Shown: one piece after another, positions 23,489-35,500 of the stretch
Layout: the number at the start of each line of letters is the position of its first letter
Numbering within the stretch: position 1 is the first letter of the stretch
Source: Hemicentrotus pulcherrimus
Lineage: Eukaryota > Echinodermata > Echinoidea > Camarodonta > Strongylocentrotidae
Length of the DNA: 64,000 nucleotides
Assembly: GCA_003118195.1 (NCBI GenBank)
Contig: BEXV01000160.1
Location: 279,510 to 343,509, forward strand
Direction: 5' to 3'
The notes under the pieces: model-generated
What the model saw: the letters and a program-made list of their open reading frames with translations, nothing else
Told to the model about the DNA's origin: nothing
The model's database searches: none
Translations under genes and position numbers: made by a program

Positions 23489-23800
23489 CTCTCTCTCTCT
23501 CTCTCTCTCTCTCGTTCTCCCACCTATTCCTCCCCTCTCACCTCTCCCCTCCCTCTCCTTCCACACCTTATCCCTCTACCTCTCTCTCATTCCTATCCAC
23601 ATCTATCTCTATTCCCTCTCTCTAATGTACCTCCTTTTTTTTCTCCATTTCCCCCTCTTTTATTCTTTTATTATCTATCTTTTTTCCCCTCTCCCTCCTC
23701 CCAACCCTCCACCCCTCTCTCTCTCTCTCCCTCTTTCTCTCTCCCACCTTTACCTCTCCTTCTTTATCCCTTGTACTCTCACCCCACCCTTTCGCACACA
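23489..23800. repeat. Long polypyrimidine block with (CT)n
   Basis: A (CT)n core at 23489-23513 is followed by about 290 bp of nearly pure C/T on the plus strand. The Ser/Leu/Pro-rich open frame across it is low-complexity artefact. Confidence 0.9.
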
Positions 23801-24898
23801 CCCTACGTCTTCCGCAAAGAGCACCTTAAAAGCCATAGGAGGATGTGGGGAGCGCCAAACTGTTGCTATTCGTAGCCCGTTGGAAAGGGTTTGTAACATT
23901 TTGCCCTCCTCTTTCGTCTGCGGTATTGTTCTTTGAACATGACGTCAAGGAAATAAGTCGTATCCTGCCCCTGGGCATTTGAAAAAATAGGTGCCTGAAT
24001 TATTCATATTACAGTCGACACGATGAAACGGTACAAAGAAACATGAAATACTACCATGTCGCGAAAGTGAAATGAAAATAATTCAAAATGAAAACTCAGA
24101 TTTACTTTCGATCTTCAAAATAAGACCAATTATGCCGCAAGGGGACGGAAGCTGTTGATTTCCCCACAACATGAAAATTTGTCATGATTGTTGCAAACAT
24201 GATTTGACCACACACTGCTCCTGTTCCAATTAGGGAATAAATATCAAGATACAATAATGTATACGAATGAAAAAAACTTCCAATCTACTATCACAGAAGT
24301 TATAACAGACAGCAATAACGGCTCATGAAAACCCCATTTCCGGCCTAAGAAGGGGGCATGATATGGATAACCCTGCTTCTCGAAATTGCTGCTCTAGTAT
24401 CCTTATATTTCTCGCTTTAATCTCCTCTTTTTCTAAGATATTAATGCTATACTTTCTCTCATTCGTTTTAAAGACTATACTGCTATAATCTTGCACCTTG
24501 GAATAACAACCTCATGATAAATTCATGAATTTTGAAAGATAGTACCGAATTGAAATATACATTTAATTTGATTTTGAATTGAAATTCACATCATATTCCT
24601 TCTCATTATCTACAATAAAGGTAAACATAAAGACCAGTACAGTTAATGATTGAGAAAATAGAAGGAGGCAAAAACCTTGTGGTTGTGCCTTTCTTGAGAA
24701 CGCCTAATACTCGACAGTTTCTTTAACTTTGTGTATTTATTTCAACCATTGTCTAACTGTTTGTACGTTTATTTGTATTTTAAATCCAATCTCAACTTTT
24801 TTGCAATTAAAAAAGAAATGAGTGAATGCAAATATGACATCTTGTCATACGGGCATTTGAAATTGAAGACAGCCACCTCATCAACAAAAAAATAATAA

Positions 24899-25005
24899 AG
24901 TCAAACCTGCCGATTAAGGCCAACCAAGGGGCGGGGGAGGGGGGGGGGGGNNNNNNNNNNNNNNNNGGCCGTTATAGAGAGGTGGCCACTAAGACAGGTT
25001 TGACT
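24899..25005. mobile_element. MITE-like element interrupted by an assembly gap
   Basis: AGTCAAACCTG at 24899-24909 faces its inverted copy CAGGTTTGACT at 24995-25005. The inner parts (GGCCAACC and inverted GGCCACC) also correspond. A poly-G run and the 16-N gap sit between the arms, so the true internal length is unknown. Confidence 0.65.
24951..24966. other. Assembly gap (16 N)
   Basis: Sixteen undetermined bases directly follow a run of more than ten G, which suggests a sequencing failure in a homopolymer rather than a scaffold join. Confidence 1.
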
Positions 25006-28000
25006 ATATTGATAATCTGCGGCAGAGTGAGAAACTTAAAGGTATTACAAAGTTTTGGGAAATTTTGAAAAATGGGTGGATATTGATTCTTTACAATTTT
25101 GATATATTTGGATTCCCCTGTGGATGTATAAAAAGCACTATGAATTTTAGATCCCAAAACACTTCTGCTTTCGAGAAAAATTGAATATAAAGATTTATCG
25201 GTGCTCCCGATAAATGTTGATGAATTTGAAAAAGCTCCTAGGGCCGTACAATGGTAGCTGCGACCATGAAAATCTCAGGATATGTAGTTGTGGTATATAA
25301 TTTCCCAAAGGGAATAGCTCATCGGTCGATTTTAGTCAATAAACATTGTTTTATAGCTTAATTAATATCTTGACCTTGAGAGGGATCTATTCAACATAAA
25401 GTGTTTATTATTTACAATTTCATAAGTTTAGAGTCGATTTCGACCGCGACAACGATCACTGAATAATATAGGATCGCATATGCTTCGAATATGTTCATTT
25501 GAACCAAATTCATGACCCCATACCAAAACTTTGTATTGGCTTTAATTTAGCATTATCCTCAAGGTCTCTGAATAATTTGAGAGAATATCATCACGTCCCG
25601 TCCTATTTGCCTTCACACATGTCATCCCTTTCTATAAAATAATATTTCCTCCGTGATTTGGGTTATGTCAACAGTTCATGTTTTGACGTCCAATATGATA
25701 TTCCTAATTGCTTTCAGGGGATTTCTTTTCAGAGTAAAACATAAAGAAGGTCGCCCGTCGAGTTAAAACTACTCGGGTTCAACTTAGGTAAATAAGCCTG
25801 AATCCAGGAGGACGAATCCTATGAAAACATTTTTATCGAATCCGTGATGATATTTACCCCTGCAGTGGAAACTAGAAAGGGAAATCGCTTGAATATTTCC
25901 TCGTCCCCCAAGGTGGTTATCAAAGATTGGTTTTGACATGGAAATTGTTATAAAGTGGAGCGCGGAGTTTGTCGGTTGTGTCAGGCCAGGCAACCCAATG
26001 TATCCCTATCCCGAGGTGGCTGCCTCTTGACTGCAGTCTACAGACGCATATGAAACTCTACTATACTCTTACCCTGCAGCATATAAGTTGTCAACGAACC
26101 GATTAACGTCATCGATAAAAATTCAAAGAACAAAAATAATATGATAAAGATGAGCCAGAGAAATCAATAATACAATGTAAAATGGCAAATTTAACGAGTG
26201 ATGGGCAATAGCCCCATTTAAAGTATCCCCCCCCCCACTCAACTCGAGACAGAAGCATGTCCTTCGTTACTTTTGAATACCGCACGGACGGCATACATAC
26301 GCTACGGCTTCTGCAGCAGTTAGCATGACTAGCGAACATTTTCTGATCAAAATGCTTTTATCATGTCTTTAAAAGAAGAGACAGCGACCATAAAACATCT
26401 TTCGATGACAGGAAAATGAGTCATGAAATGTCTCTAAGTGATTACTTCGATAAATACAAGCTGTTACAATTATTGACACACCGATAACCATGGTTACGTT
26501 CCTTCCTGGTTTACGAATCCGATCATCAAAATGAACTTCGTACATTATGTGTTTTAATATGTGGGAATGATAATGCAATTCTACTTCATTATATTTTGCA
26601 CTGAAGTAAATTACTTCTCCACTTATCTTCCTTAAAAATTGTTTGGTTACTTTTTTTACACAAACATTAAATAAACACTGACGAAAATCTGTAGCACTCG
26701 AATATTACACTTTGTTATTTTGCACCGATGTCATAAATGTTATTTAAGGTTACTTTAACATTCAGATATGAATTGAATACTAAAATTAAAGAACAATTTT
26801 GTTTTACGTTTACATTTATTGAAACCCTCTAAATAAGTTCTGAATTTGTTAACCGAATATTGGGTATAAGGGACATTATGTTTCCCCAACAAACTTGCGT
26901 GATTCCTTAGTACCCAATATTAGGAAAATTATACCCACCTTTCGTATGTTACACAGTGACGACAACAGTTATGTAAGAAGTTATATATAAATAAGGTTTT
27001 AGAACATCAGCGAATAAAGTGATATCTGAAGTATTAGAAGAGTATAGGGCAGCGACCTGTTTAGGACAGGAACGTGACTAAAACGGTCAATTTCATTTAC
27101 GCTTTTCCAAGTCTTCTAAACTTCACCACGCAGAGATCGCGCGATTTATCCACCGCATGTTTGCTTTATGAAATAGCTTCTATTTTGGTCCTAGAATAAA
27201 CTAAGACTCAGCAGGTTACAAATAAGGTATCAAAGATATGAAATGTTTTAGGCCAGGTTAGGTCGACAAATCTAAATTTTGTCAGATCCGTATTGTGAAT
27301 ATATGATTTGAGATTGTATGTCGGAAACAACATGTACGTCACGGCAAAAGATGTACATGATAGCGCAATCAGATACAAATATCAACCATGAAATTGCGAT
27401 TTTCATTTTCCCTCTGATTTTATTAATTTAGCTCTTAAAACCCCAATTTTGACATGAAAAAGAAGATAAATAAAATAAAGCAAAAAAGATCTATTTAGTG
27501 TCTATTAAGGGCCGCCTTTTAATAATTTTGAAATCTAATGTCCGATAGAATTTGACGTGTTTTATCAAGTTTGACCATAAATCAAACTCATTAAAAGGCT
27601 CTGTCTTAAACAAGTCCTATTCATCTGGCATACTCATATTCAATAGACATGAGATCACAAATTACATAGAACAATATCCCCAATAAAAAGTTTTTACTAT
27701 GAAATGATTTCTGAATTTGTGACACAGAGAATTATGTAAGTGACTTTAGAATACATGGGACAATCACAGGCTCTACTGCACTGGAATGATACTCCGTTAT
27801 AGGATTATTTAGGAGATTTACACTATAGGAAATAAGGATCAAAAGAGGTACACATAGTGTTATGATATGCGATAAAAATGATTGTAATATCGGGAAACAT
27901 GTAACGAGATATGACATGATGGGCTTTCTTTAAGATAATAGCTGCTAACGGCGGAAACTTGAGATGAGCTGTAAGGCGGTGACAAACTCTGGAAGAAAAA

Positions 28001-28329
28001 TGAGAAAGCTATAAATAGCCCGGTGAATGCAAGGAAAGGATTGAAGAGGAGAAGAGAAGAGTTGTGGGGTTTTTTTGGAAATCACTGACTTGCGTTAGCA
28101 ATTATACCGGAAACCACAGTTATGATAACAACTGTTTTTGGCTATGATCGCCAGTATATTTAATATCATTAGACATGAGAAGCTGTCAAATTCATTCATA
28201 AATTTGAGATACTTCCCTCGCATAAAAATGGATGATCTAAATCGTCATAGGGGTGCTTAGACATAATGATAATGATAGTTGGGTCTTACTTATTAAGTTA
28301 CCCAGAGTAGACACTTTAGTATTAACACT
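25006..28329. other. Non-coding AT-rich stretch
   Basis: No supported gene, repeat array or RNA recognised. The small reading frames (25784-25993, 26109-26578, 27732-27917) lack domains and splice context. Confidence 0.6.
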
Positions 28330-28520
28330 GTTCTACCTGCAGCCACTGCAATTAGTGTTACCTCGGCAATTGACTGCAGGGTACGCATTTACACCAGGGT
28401 GAAGAGTGGCAAATATGGATTAATGTCTTGCCAAAGGACGTTAGTGCCAGGCAGGGGTTCGAACCGTTAACCCTTGGATTAAGTGTCAAGTGAATGAACC
28501 ACGGTCCCGCGTTACATCCT
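28330..28520 (-). mobile_element. tRNA-derived SINE-like element
   Basis: The minus strand from about 28515 begins with a tRNA-like head: an A-box-like GACCGTGGTTCATTC and a perfect B box GGTTCGAACCC at about 28455-28465. It then runs into a body containing TTGGCAAGACATTAATCC and CACTCTTCACCCTGG. The body matches a truncated piece at 47535-47615, showing a dispersed family. It is not a functional tRNA. Confidence 0.6.
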
Positions 28521-31500
28521 CAAAGCCGTAAGAGAAAACAAATATGGTGACAAAGATACAGGAGTTGATTGTCATTTTCCGCAGGTTCTTGCCATGTATG
28601 ATGTAGGAAATTCATGCGCTCCCTCTTTTCCGTCCTGATTGGATGATAACATTTTCTTGAGGAACCCTGCAAAAGGCCCGGGTAGTCCTCATTCTCAAGC
28701 GAAGAATTTCCGACCGAATGAGTTTATCCCAACTCTTGGGAGTGAACGCAAAAGTGCATAGAGTTTCAACGACCCAAATTTTGACATTTTCTCCTATCAA
28801 CACAATTCTCATGGAAACTAAGAGAGGGTGAAATCTACATGTGTGTTTCATTGAAAGCTTGACAGAAGCTCGAACTTCATGTTGATTTTGCAAGCATGTC
28901 TTTTGTTCTTTTATAAAAACCTGTTTTTACTTCGAAGATACCACTACTAGTTCTCGTGGGGATTCATATAAAATGAAACGACAATAAACTACCCTTGAGA
29001 GTGAGCTAAGTGTCACCATGAATTTCCGTAGTCCTGGGAAAACGATGCTTGACGTATGGTACAGGACCGTCCATTTTATTATTCTCATAAAGCTTTTTTC
29101 CCTCCTTTATTTCTTTCTTTCTTTTCTTATTTTACCAGGGACCATGACATGGCACGTACATGAATGACAAACGGTGGTAAGATACAAAACATCGCACAAT
29201 GTTACTTCTTTTTTCAACAACACATCCTAGAACAAATAATCGTGTTCGGTATACAGAACACCTGTATGTTTGCACAGAAATGTTTATACGAACTTGAAAT
29301 GGGTTCCATCCAGACCACACTCACTTCACTTTCATGCTGTTTCGTTTATTTCTTTGTGAAAATTTTCTCTGATGCTCGTCGTCCTCAGAGCCTACGGTGT
29401 GGACCAACTTCATGTTTTACGTTGAGTAAGCTGCTTCAATGGTGGTTATTACTACCATGACTTCTTTTATCTTGGATAAATTGAGTGTAGTATTCTCTTT
29501 TTGTAACTACAACGTCGACAACCAAATGATACCATATCTCTCTCTCTCTCTCTCTCACCCTCCCTTCTCTCTAATCCAGAGCTGTTATACCGAGAAAATG
29601 TTCTCGTTAATTTTTTTCTTCAAATGCTCACTGTCAACAACCATGCTCTAAGCGTATGTTAATGACATGTCATTCATCCTTCATCATATTTTGGCCAATA
29701 TTACTTATCATTGTGCATGGGGTATCTCAATGTGCGACCTAGTCTACCTTCATATCAATTGCTGTTGAGTTTTTCCTAATTCACAAGTCAGCATCTACAT
29801 TTTATCTCTCAGTCATTGGTATAAATTAAGTTCTTATTTTCTCATTCAACAGAAGTAAGGAAATTTGAATAATTTCTTAAAATTCAGAGAGATGTTTCGG
29901 TATTGATTGGGTGATTACAAAATTAGAATTTTAGTTTCTTTTGCTTAAGTTAACCCAATGTTTACTGCGACCGGATGGTCTCTGTGTCAAGCCAATGGGA
30001 ATTAGAGAACTCGGTAGTCAACAGGTTAATATTTGTCATTTGCTGTCTCTTTAACTCAATACCTCCTTCTCCGTTTATTTCACTCTCTACCTCACTTCTC
30101 CTTTCCTCTCGTTGTCTCTTCTCGTTGTCACTCCTCTCCTCCCCGCTCTTTTCTTTCGCTCCATCTACCTTTCCTATTCCCTCTTTTACCATCAAACTAT
30201 CATCAGTGTGTCGTGAACTCTGCTGCTGTGCCTAATGCTATATTTTTCAGGATATCCCAGCACTCTGGGGGGATCACTTTCGCTCTAAACAGGGATTTCC
30301 CCCACAACGAGAGTAAATGACACTGCTTTGTTTGAAGTTAGAACCCTGGTTAAAACCAAATTGATGGTAGTGTCAAGGAAACAAAAAGGAAAGTACTTCA
30401 ATCCCCTCTGCGATCTTCACTGAACTATCCTCTACTCCGTTAGCCTGAGGCCTATTGTAGGGGTAGATCAAATCTGAAAACAAATGATTCAATTATCTTA
30501 CACATTACCTTTGAATACCTGTGAAATCAGAAATTGATAGAAATATGGAAACCCAAGCATATTATGTATCGTTTTGGTTGGTATTTGCCCTGAGTTAAAC
30601 TATTTGTTCCACCTATATAGTCACTTTCTAGTACATTCAAATAGTTTGCTTCTCCAAATTGCACAAACCACTTGTCGCCTCGAATAGATTTAATCATATA
30701 TATTTTATATTTTTCAAAATACTTTTTTTTTAAAACTTTAGAACAGTCCTACCGACACCCCTCTAATATAGCGTATGGCTAATGCGTCTTTTATATCCTT
30801 TGTATCCTACTCATCAAAATCAATTAAATACAAAAAATTGAAAGACCATAATTTGAGATGAAATGCAGTATGGTGAAGATCCTCGGAATTCCATCTTTCA
30901 AATTTCCCTTATCATCCTCAAGGATGCTTGCGATTCATTTTTGACCCTTTAACACGGGGGCAATTCCGGTTACTCTCTGGGTAGCAGTTCTATCTTCTAG
31001 AACCACCTGTAACAACCACATCACGATCATGATGACACATTTTGGTTTAGATGACGTCGGGTGTATTCTTTGTTTAGGGTGAAAAACAAGGTTGGTGTGT
31101 GCCAAATGGGAAGTGCTTGGTTACATTGTGGGATTAAGCTTTTAAAAATTCTTTCCAACGAGATCGTGATGAAAAATACAATCATACTGATCTCTGGAAG
31201 TAATCATAATCTCTATAATGTTAACGATGTGTGCTCAAAATTATATGCAGGTGCTAAATATGAAAATGTTCTCCGGATAGGGTTTTTTTTCCATTTTTCT
31301 TACGGTGGGAATCTGTTACATTCTGATCCTCTACTTGAATATCAAGACAAATGTTTGCCTTAAAAGCCATACATGTATTACATTTTACTTTCTCAGAAAT
31401 TCATCTGCTAAAATAGTTTCGTTAATCATTTGCCTCCATCAAATAAAATGGATCGGATTTGGTGTGTACAACATCATTAATACCCCTTTGCTTTAATAAT

Positions 31501-31879
31501 ACAGTTCTTAATTTTCAAATGCATTTATTTTTATTCTAAAGTATAGCAAGTAAATGCATAGCACAAAACAGCAGTAATTCTTCTTTGATATTTACAATAA
31601 TTGTTTTTAAAAAATACATCGAAATATCACTACATAAAAAGGCAATAAGTCAGTTCAATGTCACAAAGGGGTTAGGAGTAAAATTATTGCCCTATTTTTC
31701 AGTCCTTTCCTCCTCTTCCGAAACCTTCTGGCTTCCAAAAATAATAATATGTCAAATATATCATTGGACGTTGCCGAGTCAACTCTCGCCTGGTCATCTC
31801 TTTATAAACCACTCAAGATAATATCAATGTGGGTGTTCCAGCACCGAGAAGGTAAAACAATATTTACACATATTTGCCG
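28521..31879. other. Non-coding stretch with one CT microsatellite
   Basis: Contains (CT)n at 29537-29557 and a pyrimidine-rich patch at 30055-30185. No supported exon; the overlapping reading frames at 29132-29651 and 29962-30320 are low-complexity or featureless. Confidence 0.6.
29537..29557. repeat. (CT)n microsatellite
   Basis: About ten CT dinucleotides followed by further C/T-rich sequence. Confidence 0.9.
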
Positions 31880-31965
31880 GGAGTCTTAACCCCAGTTTTA
31901 GGTTTAAGGTGCGATATTAGGTGGCCGAAATCACGAGCCGAGCATACCACTGAACTATTCTATTG
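31880..31965 (-). mobile_element. tRNA-like SINE remnant
   Basis: On the minus strand TAGTTCAGTGGTATGCTCGG is A-box-like, and GGGGTTAAGACTCCCGG, about 50 nt later, is B-box-like with two altered core bases. Internal spacing is longer than a normal tRNA, so a degenerate SINE head is more likely. Confidence 0.4.
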
Positions 31966-32334
31966 ACATCTATCTCCTTTAACGAGGTGAAATAATCAAA
32001 ATATTTGTACATATTTTGATGCCGTGATAGACACATCGCCCTGTTAGGTAATGTATCCCTATGTTTACACCTTGGTCTCTTTCACACTAGAAAAGGACCT
32101 ACCCGATCGAACTTTAATGTTAGTTTTCCGCCGAAGACTATAACGAGAAAATGTCATCATTGAACCTATCAATAATCCAAGATGTCTAAAGATTAAAAGA
32201 CGCATACTTCAGCCCATTTAGCAGAAATAATCAACATTGCAATATTGCTATTGGGTCATTGTCTGGCATAAACATGATAAACTGTTTTCCCAGAACAGTA
32301 ACTCTACTTCTACTGAAGGTGACCTGACATTTGC

Positions 32335-32510
32335 ACATGCGACAATTGCTCTGTGCTTTATTTCTTCAAAGCTATAGGTTATAGTTAGGGTTATAATTGG
32401 GGTTTAGGTTAGGTTTAAGTTAGGATTAGGTATAATAGTGTTGAGTCCAAGTTTGAAGTTAGTGTAGGGAATTATCATGTAGCGATTGTCGCAGGAGCAT
32501 GTGTCGTACA
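32335..32510. repeat. Dispersed repeat with degenerate telomere-like core (copy A)
   Basis: A GTTAGGGTTATAATTGGGGTTTAGG-type degenerate core (about 32376-32430) lies between GCGACAATTGCTCTGTG on the left and ATTGTCGCAGGAGCATGTGTCG on the right, a partly inverted border pair. A related copy lies at 58499-58631. Confidence 0.5.
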
Positions 32511-35500
32511 ACCCTATAACCGAAGCTTCAATGTCATTTCGAAGTTGTAGGTACATGGTGCGATAGAAGGAACACGGCCATCTACATGCTTGTCTTCTTA
32601 ACTTTACCTGGATAAAATCAAGCGTCTGAAATGCTCGGTATGTTAAGCGGTGATCATTGATTAATGTTGTTACATGTTTTGACACATGACCTTCGCGTCA
32701 GGCACTACCTAGGCACTCGTGTATTTACACATGTGATAACGAGGTCTACCATCTTCAGTTTTTTGTTTAGATTTGTTAAAGCTCTGCTCACTCAACATGC
32801 TCGTTCGCTCGTTATAGAACGATTAAATAACCATGTTGTCTATGCGTTCACATGAACGCACCGGGTAAGTTTATATAACATATTGCAGTATCCTTGCTCA
32901 TCGTTAGAAGCATTCTTAGGATAATAGTCACTCTTTAAACATCTGTTTACATCTCATCCTCTTCTTCTGATGAGCTATTGAGGACTAACTGGAAGCACTT
33001 CAATCAGCATCATGTCCATCCGTGGGTTGGAATCTCATATTAAAGGTCTTGTACAGTTAGTAGTTTCTCAACGAAAGATCCTGTTGCAGTAGCTCACTCA
33101 TATTATGTTACACCTCGAAGTCTCTGTATTGCTTTTTACAATCCATTAACATCATAATTCTTGGATGGTTAGGCATTTCAGTACGCACAATCATGAAAAT
33201 ACACTCATGCGATTTGAAAATCACAAAAATGCTTTCTTCATAGAAAGTGTAACATGGTAATAATGGGAAGATACACATCTAAACAACACGCAACAACAAA
33301 TAACATCAGGAATATATATATATACCGATAGAGAAAAACGCACACACACAAATGAAATCCACAGGGGCTTCCGATACATCCGTTCTACATCACTTTGAAT
33401 GTATACATAGATATATATTACAGGGTCAAGGACTTTAGATTAAGGTAACCAAAATATTTATGACCTTCATAATTAAAAATATTTTTTTTAAATGTCTAAA
33501 TTGCAGTATTGAAAAAAAAAATTCACGTATTATAGGTCTGCATTGCATAGCCCGACATGTAAATACCAATCCGCCAAAATCAAATGCATGAGCTTTATTT
33601 TATGAATTATGTAACCTTCCACGAATATGTTAAATTTGAAATTATAAAGAACAGCAAGGAACTCAAATATTAACAGTGATAGATCTAAAATGCAATCCAT
33701 ATAGCTTACATCAATAACCTTTGAAGGGTTTGTATTGATAGTGAATTTAAAGGGTGTTTACGGTAATTTTCAATTTCAATTTTTTGGATTTTGTAGAAGA
33801 ATTTTGTACAATAAAAGTGTGCATAGAAATTGACTTTTCCTCACCAAAAATACGTTTAAATGGCTTTGTCTAAGAAATTATTGCAACGTCACCATGTATG
33901 GCTTTACACTAGATTCCAGCGGGTGGTCAAACCAAGAAGATACCAGCACTCAAACCCACTAACAAGTATGATCAAAATGAAAGAGTATTTATTTCCCTCG
34001 CTTATTTTGAGGGTGTCTGTGCTAAATCACACTCAAATATCCATTTCCATTGACCACTAGTTAAGTCTACATGCATGACCTGTGAAGGGGGAGTCTTATT
34101 TCTGAACAGACAGGAAGGCAGTAAATAAAATCAGTGTAAGTGGAACGTCTTCGGAAGTTCAATCACTTCCACAAAATATCTGACAAGCCGTTCCCACGTC
34201 CACTGAATAAGAGTCCACACATCTGTGTTGTGCCAACACGTCTCTGATGTGTAATGCATTATGATAGGAAGATACACACTCAGCCACAATATAACACATT
34301 CAAATATTAAATTAAGGTTATTGACAGTGGGATTGGCTTTTTTGCACGCCACATGACGTAAGGACACGGCCATTAGATTTTTAATAAGCGGTTATTCTCA
34401 AAGGTAACTACTACTGACAGCCTGGTGGTTTTTCAATCGCTTCTTCTGGAGGTAAATACCGGGAAGCATTGATTTGCGAAGTAATTAAGTCGGAAATCAC
34501 AACATAAATGAAATTATGAGAGGGTCGCTGTGTTCCCGATAACACCAATGTCAAGTGCATTCTCACAAACGGGAAACGTAGGAAATGTCTGTTAAAGTCT
34601 ACACTTATAATCACAACAATGCGTCCTCGTAGAAATTCAAGTTAAGAAAGAAAAAAATATTCATAGCTGAGATTTAAGTAATTTGACTAATTTTGTTGAA
34701 TGTTATTAACTTGACATGCCTAATATATCAATATGCTGGTTTGCATGCTTTATTGTATTCCATTATCTACATATACAATTATACAAACACAGTTCAATGT
34801 AAACGGAACTGTAAACAGACTGGTACCAGAAAATCAAATGTAAAAGTAGATCAAGAAATGCGTAGAGCACAGATAATTCTAGGGAAAACATTCATTACAA
34901 CTTAAACGTCATTATAGAGCGAGGAAATGCTTATAATTAGTTTGATTACGAAACGGTAGTAAAGGCAGTTGTTTGTGACGTTTGCGGTTTAATTCACACC
35001 CCAAACTGACCGTGATAATTTCAGGCCCCCTCCCAAACATCGCATGGGAATAAGGTGTTGACCCAACATGTCAGAAGAATACCCAATTCTTAATTGATAT
35101 CTGGTCATCAGTAAAGATAACCCTCGGTAAACCTCAAATGATTTGATCATTTATCAATCAACAAACTTGACGTGGCATATTTCTTTTACTCTCTTTATTT
35201 GCTTCTGGTAATACGCGAAAAGCCAATAATTGCTCATGCTTCTGTTGTCAGGTTATAGGATATGCCGTATGATCCACTTGGAGATTTTTATTTGGTGTAA
35301 AGTGACATCTTTCAAAGGATTTTGATTTGAACATAAATGTGTAAAGACTTGTCATGAATAAAAAAATAACATTTTGAAGTAGGTGATTTAGATGGTGTAA
35401 TGGTGATCTGAATCATTTTGTCAATGTTCATTCTACAACAGGCCTACATTAGTTTAAAATAAGTCAATTGTGAACAAAAAGACTAAAAAACGGTAAAAAA

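Larger units (their letters stand above)
20299..24898. other. Non-coding stretch with microsatellites
   Basis: AT-rich with no supported exon on either strand. It holds CT/CA repeats at 21053-21106 and 21228-21254, and a pyrimidine-rich block at 23489-23800. Isolated reading frames (20629-20841, 22069-22449, 22778-22966) show no domain. Confidence 0.6.

Noticed and set aside
23481..23936. 151-codon Ser/Leu/Pro-rich frame
   Set aside because: Low-complexity polypyrimidine block; no stop because CT repeats lack stop codons in this frame.
32376..32430. True interstitial telomere array
   Set aside because: Hexamers are too degenerate and too few; the shared border with the 58.5-kb copy fits a dispersed repeat better.
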